Made by a program: the position numbers and the translations under genes. From SYFY01 sp031385325 (GTDB lineage: Bacteria; Pseudomonadota; Gammaproteobacteria; Pseudomonadales; Azotimanducaceae): 64,000 bases of DNA. Below the pieces are notes generated by a model. The model saw only the letters and a list, made by a program, of their open reading frames with translations, did not search any database and was not told the DNA's origin. Of this stretch, positions 34,547-44,100 are shown piece by piece (positions within the stretch are counted from its first letter, which is position 1; every line of letters begins with the position of its first letter). The DNA lies in NCBI GenBank assembly GCA_031385325.1, contig JANNBJ010000044.1, positions 1 through 64,000 of the forward strand, in the 5' to 3' direction.

Positions 34547-35419
34547 GTGCTCTACGAAAACCTGCTGCGCTACCGATCTGCCCGATACCTCTGGTGGGCG
34601 CTGCTGCTGATTGCCGTGTGTGTGGGGATCTTTGTTACGCATGGACGGGCGGAACCACCAAACGGTGGAACGTGGCAGGGTTATACTCTCGGCACCATCG
34701 GTGCGCTGCTGATTGTCTGGCTCACCTGGCTTGGCATTCGCAAACGCAGTTACAGTTCGACGGCAGGTACCGTACGCGGCTGGACTTCGGCACATGTCTA
34801 TCTCGGTACGGCCTGCCTCATCATTGCTTCATTGCACAGTGCCATGCAGTTCGGCTGGAACGTGCACACCTTCGCCTACATCCTGATGTGCCTGGTGATC
34901 TTCAGTGGTTTTTTCGGGCTTTATGTCTACATCAACCACCCGCGCACGCTGTCGGACAACCGTCTGGGCGGATCGCGTGAATCACTGTTTGGTGAGCTCT
35001 ATGATCTCAACGAACGCGGACTGGAACTGGGTCGCCGGTGTTCGTCGGACGTTGAAAAAGCGGTGTCGAGCAGCATCGAACGTACCGCCGTTGGTGGCGG
35101 TGTTTATGCGCAACTCTCGGCGCGCGATGCGTCGCTCATCTCCGTGGACGGGGGTAAACCGGTTCCGCATCCGGATCAGCAGATGGCTATTGATTACGTG
35201 GCGAACCTGATTCCGCGAGCCGAAAAAGTACAGGAAGTGGTCGCCCTGGAAGAACTGCTGTCGGTGCTGTGTCGTCGTCAGACGATTCTGCGCAGACTGC
35301 GCACGGATATTGCGCTGCAAGGCTGGATGCAGATCTGGCTGTATGTGCATGTGCCGCTGACGATTGCGCTCATCGGTGCGTTGTTCGTGCACATCATCAC
35401 TACCTTTTTTTACTGGTAG
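34547..35419 (+). CDS. Diheme cytochrome b-like membrane protein
   Basis: A 290-residue inner-membrane protein with about five TM helices. Two of them carry paired histidines at identical spacing: HVYLGTACLIIASLH (H-x13-H) and HVPLTIALIGALFVH (H-x13-H). That is the pattern by which cytochrome b-type proteins hold two stacked haems, so a transmembrane electron wire is the best reading. A soluble loop of about 135 residues separates the fourth and last helices. The start is GTG 34547, only 4 bp after the flavo-iron-sulfur gene, and the decaheme gene follows after 6 bp. I do not recognise a named family. Confidence 0.75.
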   Translation: MLYENLLRYRSARYLWWALLLIAVCVGIFVTHGRAEPPNGGTWQGYTLGTIGALLIVWLTWLGIRKRSYSSTAGTVRGWTSAHVYLGTACLIIASLHSAMQFGWNVHTFAYILMCLVIFSGFFGLYVYINHPRTLSDNRLGGSRESLFGELYDLNERGLELGRRCSSDVEKAVSSSIERTAVGGGVYAQLSARDASLISVDGGKPVPHPDQQMAIDYVANLIPRAEKVQEVVALEELLSVLCRRQTILRRLRTDIALQGWMQIWLYVHVPLTIALIGALFVHIITTFFYW

Positions 35420-35425
35420 GCCGCC

Positions 35426-37168
35426 ATGGAAGTGCTGCTCAGAGAGCGACTCAGGGCCGGAAGCCAGAACGAAGAGTTTCAGGATCGGGAGCTGTCGGGC
35501 GATCCGATTACCGTTGGTAGCGCACAGAACCAGATGCTGCAGCTGCTGGGTGCGGGTGTGCTGGGCCAGCATGCGGCCATTCGCAAATCCGGCAGCGATG
35601 TTGGCATCACCACCAAAGGGCGGGCGCGGCTTCGTGTTGATGGCAAGGACGTCAAGTCAGCCAGACTCGCCGAAGGCGTAAGCGTCGAAATCGGTGGTCA
35701 TCGCCTGACCAGAATTCCGGCACCGGCCGGATTCGATGCGGCTCTTGAGCTGGTACGTAATCCGGATGTCGACAGTGCCAGTTTCGAACGCGCTTATCAG
35801 GCGAGTCTGAGCGATACCTGGCTCAGCAAGCGGGTGCCCTCCTGGATACTGCTGGCACTGGTGCTGGCGATAGGACTTGCCATTCCCCTGTGGCTGGTGA
35901 CGGACGGTAACGACGCAACGCCTGATCCGGAAGCATCATTCATCACCGATGCGATCTGGACCAGTGGACCGCTGCACGCGATTCACAATCAGGCGATCGG
36001 CAACGACTGCCAGGCATGTCACACCGAACTCTTCAAGCGGGTACCGGATGAAGCCTGTGAAGCCTGCCACAAGAACGTTGCGGATCATGTTTTTGCTGGA
36101 CATGCGTCGCTGGTGGGCAAACCGGTCGATCGTTGTGCAACCTGTCACAAGGAGCACAACGAACCCACCCAGCTGGTGATCACGGCTGACACCCTGTGTA
36201 CCGACTGTCATGCCGAGCCGGCCACGCTCACTGACAAGATCCCGCACATGCAGCCGGTGACCGGCTTTGATGACACCAACCACCCTGCCTTCGAGATTGC
36301 GCTTGAGCGATCAACGAAGGACGCGGATGGTACCTTCGTGTGGTCGACCACCGAAGCCAAACTGGAAGGGGCGGTGGAAAGCTCGAATCTGAAATTTCCG
36401 CACAAGCTGCACCTGGCGGGCAAAAAAGTGACCACTGCGTCGGGTGACGCAATGGTGTGTACCGACTGTCATACGCTGGCGGGTGATGGCGAACACTTCA
36501 AACCGGTGGTGATGGAAGCGCACTGCCGGGATTGTCACGAGCTGACTTTCGACGCTGCTTCGCCAGCGCGTCAGTTGCCGCACGGGCAGCCGTATGAAGC
36601 GGTGGCCATCATGGAAGCCCACTTCATCCGTTATTACTCCAATCCCAGCAGCGCTGTGGTACCCAAACAACGAGAGCGTCGGCGCAGACCCAATCAGGCG
36701 CACACGCCGCGGCCGGTATCAGAGTGCTCGCAGGGCGCGACCCAGTGCGCGATCCAGCGAACCGCATCTGAAGCCGAGCAGCAGTTCACCGAGCGCGGCT
36801 GTGTGACCTGTCACGAAGTTGAAGACAATGGTGGCCGCGATGTGTACACACGCTTCACGGTGCTGCCGGTGCGGCTGTCCCATGATTTCATGCCAACCGC
36901 GAAGTTCGATCACCACTCTCATCTGACGCAGAAAGATGCGACCGGCGATGAAGCGTGTCTCACCTGCCATGCAGCGACCATGTCCGAGAAGAGCAGTGAT
37001 ATTCTGATTCCAGGGCTCGATAACTGCACGGCCTGTCATACCGATGAACATGGCGAGCAGAGCGTGCCGCTGGATTGTATTGCGTGTCATGCCTATCACC
37101 CGCTTGGGCACCCGCTTGGGCACCCGCTTGGCAAGCAACCTTTCGATTTTGTGGAGCGAAGTCAATGA
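35426..37168 (+). CDS. FHA-like domain / TM / decaheme c-type cytochrome fusion
   Basis: A 580-residue protein. Residues about 25-105 look like a divergent FHA domain (ITVGSAQNQMLQLLGAGVLGQHAAIRKSG, then VEIGGHRLTRI), without the usual phosphothreonine-contacting Arg of the GR motif. A single TM helix (SWILLALVLAIGLAIPLWLV, near 138-157) leads to a periplasmic domain with ten CXXCH sites: CQACH, CEACH, CATCH, CTDCH twice, CRDCH, CVTCH, CLTCH, CTACH and CIACH. It ends in three HPLG repeats encoded by a 12-bp tandem. It would accept electrons from the neighbouring diheme protein, while its cytoplasmic domain could dock a signalling partner. The stop overlaps the next ATG. Confidence 0.87.
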   Translation: MEVLLRERLRAGSQNEEFQDRELSGDPITVGSAQNQMLQLLGAGVLGQHAAIRKSGSDVGITTKGRARLRVDGKDVKSARLAEGVSVEIGGHRLTRIPAPAGFDAALELVRNPDVDSASFERAYQASLSDTWLSKRVPSWILLALVLAIGLAIPLWLVTDGNDATPDPEASFITDAIWTSGPLHAIHNQAIGNDCQACHTELFKRVPDEACEACHKNVADHVFAGHASLVGKPVDRCATCHKEHNEPTQLVITADTLCTDCHAEPATLTDKIPHMQPVTGFDDTNHPAFEIALERSTKDADGTFVWSTTEAKLEGAVESSNLKFPHKLHLAGKKVTTASGDAMVCTDCHTLAGDGEHFKPVVMEAHCRDCHELTFDAASPARQLPHGQPYEAVAIMEAHFIRYYSNPSSAVVPKQRERRRRPNQAHTPRPVSECSQGATQCAIQRTASEAEQQFTERGCVTCHEVEDNGGRDVYTRFTVLPVRLSHDFMPTAKFDHHSHLTQKDATGDEACLTCHAATMSEKSSDILIPGLDNCTACHTDEHGEQSVPLDCIACHAYHPLGHPLGHPLGKQPFDFVERSQ

Positions 37169-39195
37169 ACCTCCGACGCCGACCAATGCTGAACCTGCGA
37201 AACACCATTCTGGTGTCCGCGTGCATGCTTCTGTCATCGTGTGGTGGTGGAGGTGGCGGACACAGCAGCTCCGTTGGCGCGGACCCGACACCTCGGGCGT
37301 GTAACGGCAGTTGTGCGGATACTTCGTCGCTGCTGACCGTGGCGGATGTCCAGGGTGTCATCGCGCGTGCCGTGAACGAAGCCAGAGGGCGCAATGTCAA
37401 CGCGACGATTGCAGTGGTTGACCGCGTTGGCAACGTGCTGGGCATCTGGCAAATGGCGAGGCAGCGGGTACACATCGCCACAGCCGTGAACAGCCAGGGT
37501 GTTGCCACCATCAATGCCGGGCTTGAAGGGATCAATCTCGACGTCAATGGTGTGGATGCCGCCGCTGCGGTTGCGAAGGCGATTACCGGGGCGTACCTGT
37601 CCTCTGAAGGCAATGCGTTTACAACCCGCACTGCCAACCAGATCGTGCAGGAAAATTTCAACCCGGGTGAGCGCGATCAGCCGGGTGGCCCGTTGTTCGG
37701 TGTGCAGTTCAGTCAGTTGCCGTGCTCGGATTTTTCACGCCGGTTCAATGGCACCACCGCCGATGCAGGGCCGAAGCGTTCGCCATTGGGTCTGTCTGCT
37801 GATCCAGGTGGTTTGCCGCTCTATAAGGGCGGCACGGCAGTGGGTGGTGTCGGTGTCATTGCAGATGGCCGGTATGGCATCGATGCGGTGATCAGTGATT
37901 TCGATCGCGATGTGGATGAATTGATCTCGGTGGCCGCCTCGTTTGGATTTAGCTCACCTGAAGATCGTCGTGCTGACCGCATTACAGTCGATGGCAAGAC
38001 GTTCCGGTATACCGATGTTGACGTGAATGATCTGGCACGAACACCTTCCAGCGCGCCTGCGTTCAGTACACTCTCCGCCGCTGACGGTGGGCTGTTCGCA
38101 CTGCCGGGCTACAGCCAGAACACGATCATCCAGGGCACCGCCTTCGGCACCGCGGCTTCAGGTATCCGTCCGGATGGTGATGTGAACTTTGCCGGTCGTG
38201 ATGCCTTTGTTTTTGTTGATGCAAACAACAACCTGCGATTTCCACCCAGAACCGGCACCGATGCTGCGCTGATTGGCGCTGCCGCATTCAGCGCGAGCGA
38301 AGTTCGCACGGTACTCAGCGAAGCGTTGGCCGTTGCCAACCGGGCTCGAGCCCAGATTCGTCGACCCGTTGGCAGCCAGGCCCGGGTCACGATCAGTGTG
38401 GTCGACACGACCGGAGTGATTCTGGGGATGGCGCGCACGCGCGACGCGCCGGTATTCGGTGCCGATGTATCACTGCAGAAGGCGCGCGCTGCGGCCTTGT
38501 TCTCGGCGGTGAATTCCGCAACGTTCATTGCCAACCTGCCGGATGCCTTCTACCTCGGCTCCGGGCGCTCGCAGCGTCTTGGTGCCTACGTTTCTGCGGT
38601 GCAGTCGTTTACCGGTCGCAATAGCCTGCTGGCTGATGGGCAGATTGCCTTTGCCAATCGTTCGGTGGGTAATCTTGCGCGACCGTTTTATCCCGACGGA
38701 CTTAATGGCAGTGAAGCCGGTCCGTTGAGCAAACCGGCCGGACAATGGAGTGTCTTCTCCAGTGGTCTGCAACTGGATCTGTCGATCAATGCCGTGCTGC
38801 AACACGTGCTGTTCCTGCTAGGTGCGTCACCCGACGTGCCGCAGAACTGCGCCGGTGTCGGTATCCTGCCGGGACCGACCGTCGTTGCGTCGACCGTAAC
38901 AGAACTGCGCACGGCCAACGGCATCCAGATTTTCCCGGGTGGGGTGCCGGTGTATCGAGGTTCAACGCTGATTGGCGCTGTTGGTGTATCCGGAGATGGT
39001 ATCGACCAGGACGACATGGTTGCCTTCCTTGGCGTTTACAACGCAGGTCAAGCGATGAATGGCGCCTTTGGTCATGCGCCAGCGGCGATGCGTGCGGACC
39101 AGCTCAGACCGCGTGATGTGCGACTGCGTTATGTGTCGTGTCCCCAGTCGCCGTTCGTTGATTCCGATGCCACCAACGTCTGCGAGGGCAAGTGA
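37165..39195 (+). CDS. Lipoprotein with two GlcG/HbpS (DUF336)-like halves
   Basis: A 676-residue lipoprotein (signal ending CMLLSSC then a Gly-rich CGGGGGG tether). Both halves open like GlcG/HbpS haem-binding proteins: SLLTVADVQGVIARAVNEARGRNVNATIAVVDRVGNVLGIW near residue 55, and FSASEVRTVLSEALAVANRARAQIRRP...TISVVDTTGVILGM near 380. Each half ends with GGLPLYKGGTAVGGVGV or GGVPVYRGSTLIGAVGV. HbpS-type proteins bind haem or corrinoid-like ligands. It lacks CXXCH. It overlaps the decaheme gene by 4 bp and the barrel gene by 1 bp, so it is made together with the conduit; a role as haem-loaded surface or periplasmic component is inference. Confidence 0.75.
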   Translation: MNLRRRPMLNLRNTILVSACMLLSSCGGGGGGHSSSVGADPTPRACNGSCADTSSLLTVADVQGVIARAVNEARGRNVNATIAVVDRVGNVLGIWQMARQRVHIATAVNSQGVATINAGLEGINLDVNGVDAAAAVAKAITGAYLSSEGNAFTTRTANQIVQENFNPGERDQPGGPLFGVQFSQLPCSDFSRRFNGTTADAGPKRSPLGLSADPGGLPLYKGGTAVGGVGVIADGRYGIDAVISDFDRDVDELISVAASFGFSSPEDRRADRITVDGKTFRYTDVDVNDLARTPSSAPAFSTLSAADGGLFALPGYSQNTIIQGTAFGTAASGIRPDGDVNFAGRDAFVFVDANNNLRFPPRTGTDAALIGAAAFSASEVRTVLSEALAVANRARAQIRRPVGSQARVTISVVDTTGVILGMARTRDAPVFGADVSLQKARAAALFSAVNSATFIANLPDAFYLGSGRSQRLGAYVSAVQSFTGRNSLLADGQIAFANRSVGNLARPFYPDGLNGSEAGPLSKPAGQWSVFSSGLQLDLSINAVLQHVLFLLGASPDVPQNCAGVGILPGPTVVASTVTELRTANGIQIFPGGVPVYRGSTLIGAVGVSGDGIDQDDMVAFLGVYNAGQAMNGAFGHAPAAMRADQLRPRDVRLRYVSCPQSPFVDSDATNVCEGK

Positions 39196-41120
39196 TGAAC
39201 AACCCATTGATTCCCCTCTCTTGCAGGAACGGTCTCCTTTGCGCGGAGCAGACTCGAACCAACCTTCCTTCCGCGATCTCCCTGGTGGCCGGCATCCTCA
39301 TGGCGCTGGCCTGGACCCCTGCGGTCCTTTCTGCCGAGGTCTGTTACAAGGATGAATCCGGCCGCATTGTCAATCGGCGGCGCCCCGGGTTTGAACGTGT
39401 GCCATGCCCCGAAGAAGTGTTGGGCGAAGACGGCAAGGTTGTGCCAGGTGCCAGACGTCCTGGACGCCAGATTGGTGATGTCAATGATCGACGTACGGAC
39501 GCCGGCCGCTTTGCAGCGCGCAATCCTGTTTCCCCGGTGCCTCGTCCGGACCCTTCAGATTACCCGGCCATGGTGCCTTTACCGGATCGCTGGCGAATCG
39601 TCGATACACTCGGCTACAAGGAACGTTGGTACGACCCGTACAACCGTAACCTTCTGAAGGCTGACAAGCCAATCCACGATGACTGGTTCTTCAGTTTCAG
39701 CGGCATCATGGATTCCATCTACGAGATTCGTGAGGTGCCGACACCGGCCGGTGGACAGTCCACCCAGGACGCCGGCCAACAGGATATCTTTGGCGGATCT
39801 GACCAGGCCATTCTGGCCACCAACGTTGCGCTTGAGTTTGTGTACTTCAAGGGTGACACGGTGTTCCGTCCGCCAGACTGGGAATTCCGGTTTACGCCGG
39901 TGATCAACGTCAACCATGTGAAGATCGACGAGATTCTTGGTCTGGAAGTTCAGCCGCAACGTGGTGATGATCGTACCGACCATCACATCGGTATTCAGGC
40001 GCTGTTTGCGGACAAGCATCTGCGCAACGTGTCCGAGCGTTTCGACTTTGACAGTCTGCGTGTCGGCATCCAGCCGTTTTCGTCGGATTTTCGCGGTTTC
40101 CTGTTCTCGGATAACCAGTTGGGCATCCGGCTCTTTGGCATTCGCGAAAACAATGTCTTCCAGTACAACCTGGCCTGGTTCCGCCGTCTGGAGAAGGACA
40201 TCAATAGCGGACTTAACGATGTCACCGAGTCCATTCGTGATGATGATGTTTTTGTCGCCAACCTGTATTGGCAGGATCTGCTGGTAAAAGGGTTCCAGTC
40301 GCAATTCTCGCTGTACTACAACCGGAATCGTGAGAACGGTTTCTACTTCGACCAGAACGGATTCATCGCACGCCCTGCCTCCATCGGTCAGGAGCGCCCG
40401 CGCGCCTATGATGTGTTCTACGTGGGCTACAACGGCGATGGGCACTTTGGTCGCGTGAACCTGACGACGTCGCTCTATGGCGCGTTTGGGGAAGAAAAAG
40501 AGAGTGTGTTCACCGAACGACAAAGTGACATTGCTGCGTTCTTCGCGGCGGCTGAAGTTTCGATGGACTTTGACTGGATCAGACCACGTCTCTCATTCCT
40601 TTATGGCAGTGGTGATGATGATCCGTTTGATGGCAAGTCCAACGGCTTCGACGCCATTCAGGAAAACCCGCAGTTTGCCGGTGCCGACACGAGTTACTGG
40701 ATTCGGCAACCGGTGCCTCTGATCGGTGGCGGTCGTGTCGCGCTGTCGAGCCGCAACGGTGTTCTGAATTCGCTTCGGTCGTCCAAGGAGCAGGGCCAGT
40801 CCAACTTCGTCAATCCCGGCATATGGTTGTTGGGGGCGGGTGTGGATGTGGATGTCACGCCAGAGTTGCGGGTTGCCGCGAACTGGAACTACCTGCGGTT
40901 TGACAAGACCGATGTGCTGGAAGTGGCGCGCAATCAGTCGGGGATCGATGAAGAGATCGGTCACGATATTTCGATCGTTGCCACGTGGCGTCCGTGGATG
41001 ACACAGAACATTGTCATCCGCACGTCGTACTCTCGACTGCTCCCCGGCAAAGGCTACAAGTCGTTGTTCCCGGATGAAGACAGCGACTATCTGCTTTTCA
41101 ACATTCTGCTGGCGTACTAG
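39195..41120 (+). CDS. Outer-membrane beta-barrel of the multiheme cluster
   Basis: A 641-residue protein with a long N-terminal export region (hydrophobic ISLVAGILMALAWTPAVLSA) and an early Cys pair (EVCYKDESGRIVNRRRPGFERVPC). The rest is a series of amphipathic strands with aromatic girdles (VFQYNLAWFRRLEKD, QSQFSLYYNRNRENGFYF, FYVGYNGDGHFGRVNLTTSLYGAFG) and ends YLLFNILLAY, typical of large barrels. By position between cytochrome genes it resembles the porin sleeve of MtrCAB/PCC systems, but I see no sequence proof of MtrB homology. ATG 39195 overlaps the previous stop; the N-terminal start is uncertain. Confidence 0.75.
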   Translation: MNNPLIPLSCRNGLLCAEQTRTNLPSAISLVAGILMALAWTPAVLSAEVCYKDESGRIVNRRRPGFERVPCPEEVLGEDGKVVPGARRPGRQIGDVNDRRTDAGRFAARNPVSPVPRPDPSDYPAMVPLPDRWRIVDTLGYKERWYDPYNRNLLKADKPIHDDWFFSFSGIMDSIYEIREVPTPAGGQSTQDAGQQDIFGGSDQAILATNVALEFVYFKGDTVFRPPDWEFRFTPVINVNHVKIDEILGLEVQPQRGDDRTDHHIGIQALFADKHLRNVSERFDFDSLRVGIQPFSSDFRGFLFSDNQLGIRLFGIRENNVFQYNLAWFRRLEKDINSGLNDVTESIRDDDVFVANLYWQDLLVKGFQSQFSLYYNRNRENGFYFDQNGFIARPASIGQERPRAYDVFYVGYNGDGHFGRVNLTTSLYGAFGEEKESVFTERQSDIAAFFAAAEVSMDFDWIRPRLSFLYGSGDDDPFDGKSNGFDAIQENPQFAGADTSYWIRQPVPLIGGGRVALSSRNGVLNSLRSSKEQGQSNFVNPGIWLLGAGVDVDVTPELRVAANWNYLRFDKTDVLEVARNQSGIDEEIGHDISIVATWRPWMTQNIVIRTSYSRLLPGKGYKSLFPDEDSDYLLFNILLAY

Positions 41121-41134
41121 GAAGGATTGGAACC

Positions 41135-44100
41135 ATGCGTATTCGACTTCTCTCCAGCTGCCTTGGTCTTCTCGGTGCACTGCTCATGCCGATGGCGCTG
41201 CTCGCGTCCGAGGGTGAGCATGCCGTGGAGCGTGACTACAGCCAGGTGCGCGCTGACCCATCGCCAGCCAGCCAGACGGCGGAATCCATGGCCGCCAAAA
41301 GCGAAGGCTGCGTGTCGTGTCACACCGAATCTGATCAGAAAACCATGCACGCCAGCACGGCGGTGCGCCTGGGCTGTACGGATTGTCATGGTGGTAGTGC
41401 ATCCGTTCACAATCCGGTTGACGGTGGTGTCGCCAGTCAGGATCCGGCCTATATCGCCGCCAAGGAACAAGCCCATGTGCTGCCGAAGTTTCCCGAGGCC
41501 TGGCACTATCCGAGTTCCGCCAATCCCGAACGCACCTATACCTTGCTCAACAAGGAATCCAACGAGTTCATTCGTTTCATCAACCCATCGGATTTCAGAA
41601 CGGCTGATGCTTCCTGTGGCGCTTGCCACCAGGGGATTATCGAGGCCAGTAAACGCAGCATGCACGCAACCGGTGCCATGCTCTGGGGTGGGGCGTCCTA
41701 CAACAACGGGATTCTGCCTTACAAGAACTACGTGCTCGGTGAGGGTTATACCCAGGATGGAACGGGCGCCATCATCGAAGGGCCCAAGCTGCCACCTGAG
41801 GTAGAAGCGGCGGCTCGGGCGAAAGGCGTATTGCCGAGACTGTATCCACTGCCAGCCTGGGAAACGATTTATCCCGGCGACATTTTCCGCGTGTTTGAAC
41901 GGGGTGGCCGCAACATCTCGAACGTGTTTCCGGAAACCGCACTGCCCAACGCTCTCGGTCTGATGCAGCGCATCGAAGAACCTGGCAAGCCTGATTTTCG
42001 TCAGTCGAATCGTGGGCCGGGCACTGGTGCCAGAATCGCAGTGCCGGTCATCAACATCACGAAGACACGCCTGAATGATCCAAGCCTGTGGTTCATGGGC
42101 ACCAACGATCAGCCTGGTGATTATCGTCACTCCGGCTGTGCATCCTGTCATGTGGTGTATGCCAATGACCGCGACAAGCGGCATTCGGGCGTGTATGCGC
42201 AGTTTGGTCATGAGGGCAAAACGCAGACCGCTGACCCGACCATCGCCAAGGATGAAGAAGGGCACCCGCTCAAACACCAGTTCACACGATCAATTCCAAC
42301 CAGCCAGTGCATGATCTGTCACATGCACCAGCCCAACATGTTCATGAACACGTATCTGGGCTACACGATGTGGGACTACGAGTCCGATGCACCACTCATG
42401 TGGCCGGAAAAGCAGGTGTATCCAGGTATCGAGGAAACCCGCGAAGTCAACGAGCGTAACCCGGAAGCAGCCGCGGTTCGTGGCAAGTGGGCGGATGTTG
42501 AATTTCTGAAAAACGTTTCCGACCTGAACAGCCAGACCAAGGACACGCGCTTTGCGGACTACCATGGACACGGCTGGAACTTCCGGGCGGTCTACAAACG
42601 TGACCGCAAGGGGAATCTGCTCGACGCCAAGGGAGATTTGGTGAGCGATACAGATCCGCAGAAGTTTGACAAGGCGGTACACCTGTCTTCCGTTCACACC
42701 GATGTTGGCATGCACTGCGTGGATTGCCACTTCTCCAATGACAATCATGGCAATGGCCATATTCATGGTGAGGTCGCGGCAGCGGTCGAGGTGGACTGCA
42801 AGGATTGCCACGGCACGGCGAAAGACTACCCGAATCTGTATACCTCCGGCCCTGCAGCACTTGAGGGTGGTCTGGAAATGGCTGCCATGCGCACTCCGGA
42901 TGGACGACGACGCTTCGAGTGGGTTGGCGACAAGCTGTTTCAACGCAGCGTGATGGATCCGGATCTTGAGTGGGACATGTCGCTGGTGAAGGATACGGTC
43001 ACGCCCGGCAACCCCGCCTACAACGAAAAAGCAGCGCGCGCCAAACTCATGAGCCGCAACACGCAGACCCAGGAGTTCGGGCCGCGGGTGGCGTCCGCCG
43101 ATATGGCGCACTCCAACGATTCGGTTGAGTGTTACACCTGCCACACGTCGTGGACGACAAGCTGTGGTGGCTGTCACCTGCCGATTGAAGCGAACTGGAA
43201 GTCTGAGCGACATCACTATGAAGGTGGTGAGTCGCGTAACTTCGCAACCTACAACCCGCAGGTGGCGCGAGACGAGATCTTCATGCTGGCCAAGCGTGAA
43301 CCGCACAAGGGTGGCAAGTTCGCCCCGGCGCGTTCAACCTCGGCATTGATCCTCTCTTCGACCAACTCGAGCCGCGAGAAGATCTATATCCAGCAACCCC
43401 CGATTGCCGCCAGTGGGTTCAGCTCCCAGGCATTCAATCCGCATTTCCCGCATACCGAACGCAAGACCGAAACCAAGACCTGCAGCGACTGCCATCTGTC
43501 GAAAGACAATGACAACAACGCGATCATGGCGCAGACGCTGATGTATGGAACCAACTTCATCAACTTTGTCGGCTACAACGCGTGGGTGGGTGGCGAGGGG
43601 GAAATCGATGCGGTGCAGGTGACCGAGTGGGATGAACCACAGGCTGTGATCGGCAGTTATCTGCATCGGTATGCCTATCCCGACTACTTCAAGGCACACC
43701 AGGACAAGGGCCAGGTGCTGCAGACGGCGTTCAATCATGACGCTGATGGCACCGTGAACTGTATCCAGTTGCGGGGCGAGTATCTGTTTGCGTCCGAAGG
43801 CAGTGGTGGTGTTCAGGTTTACGATGCCGCGAGTATCGCCAACAAGGGTATCTCGCAGCGCGTGATCACGGCGCCCTTCAGCCCATTGGGTCAGGACACC
43901 CGCGTGGGATCGAAAGATGCGAGCTGTGTTGCGTTACCAACCACCCAGCCGATTGCGCCGGGACGCAACAAGGGCGACCTGATGCGGATCGACAACAAGG
44001 AGCAGCCGTTCCATCCCCTCTACAACTACATGTTCATCACGGATCGTCAGGAAGGTCTGATCCTGGTGGATATCAATACGCTGGCCGATGGTGAACCACG

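Noticed and set aside
39240..39270. Minus-strand GGTTCGAGTC resembling a tRNA T-loop
   Set aside because: Flanking bases cannot form a T-stem and the segment encodes the signal region of the outer-membrane barrel.
41117..42277. Long minus-strand ORF opposite the LVIVD-decaheme gene
   Set aside because: It is a shadow of a high-GC coding region; the plus strand shows a signal peptide and haem motifs.
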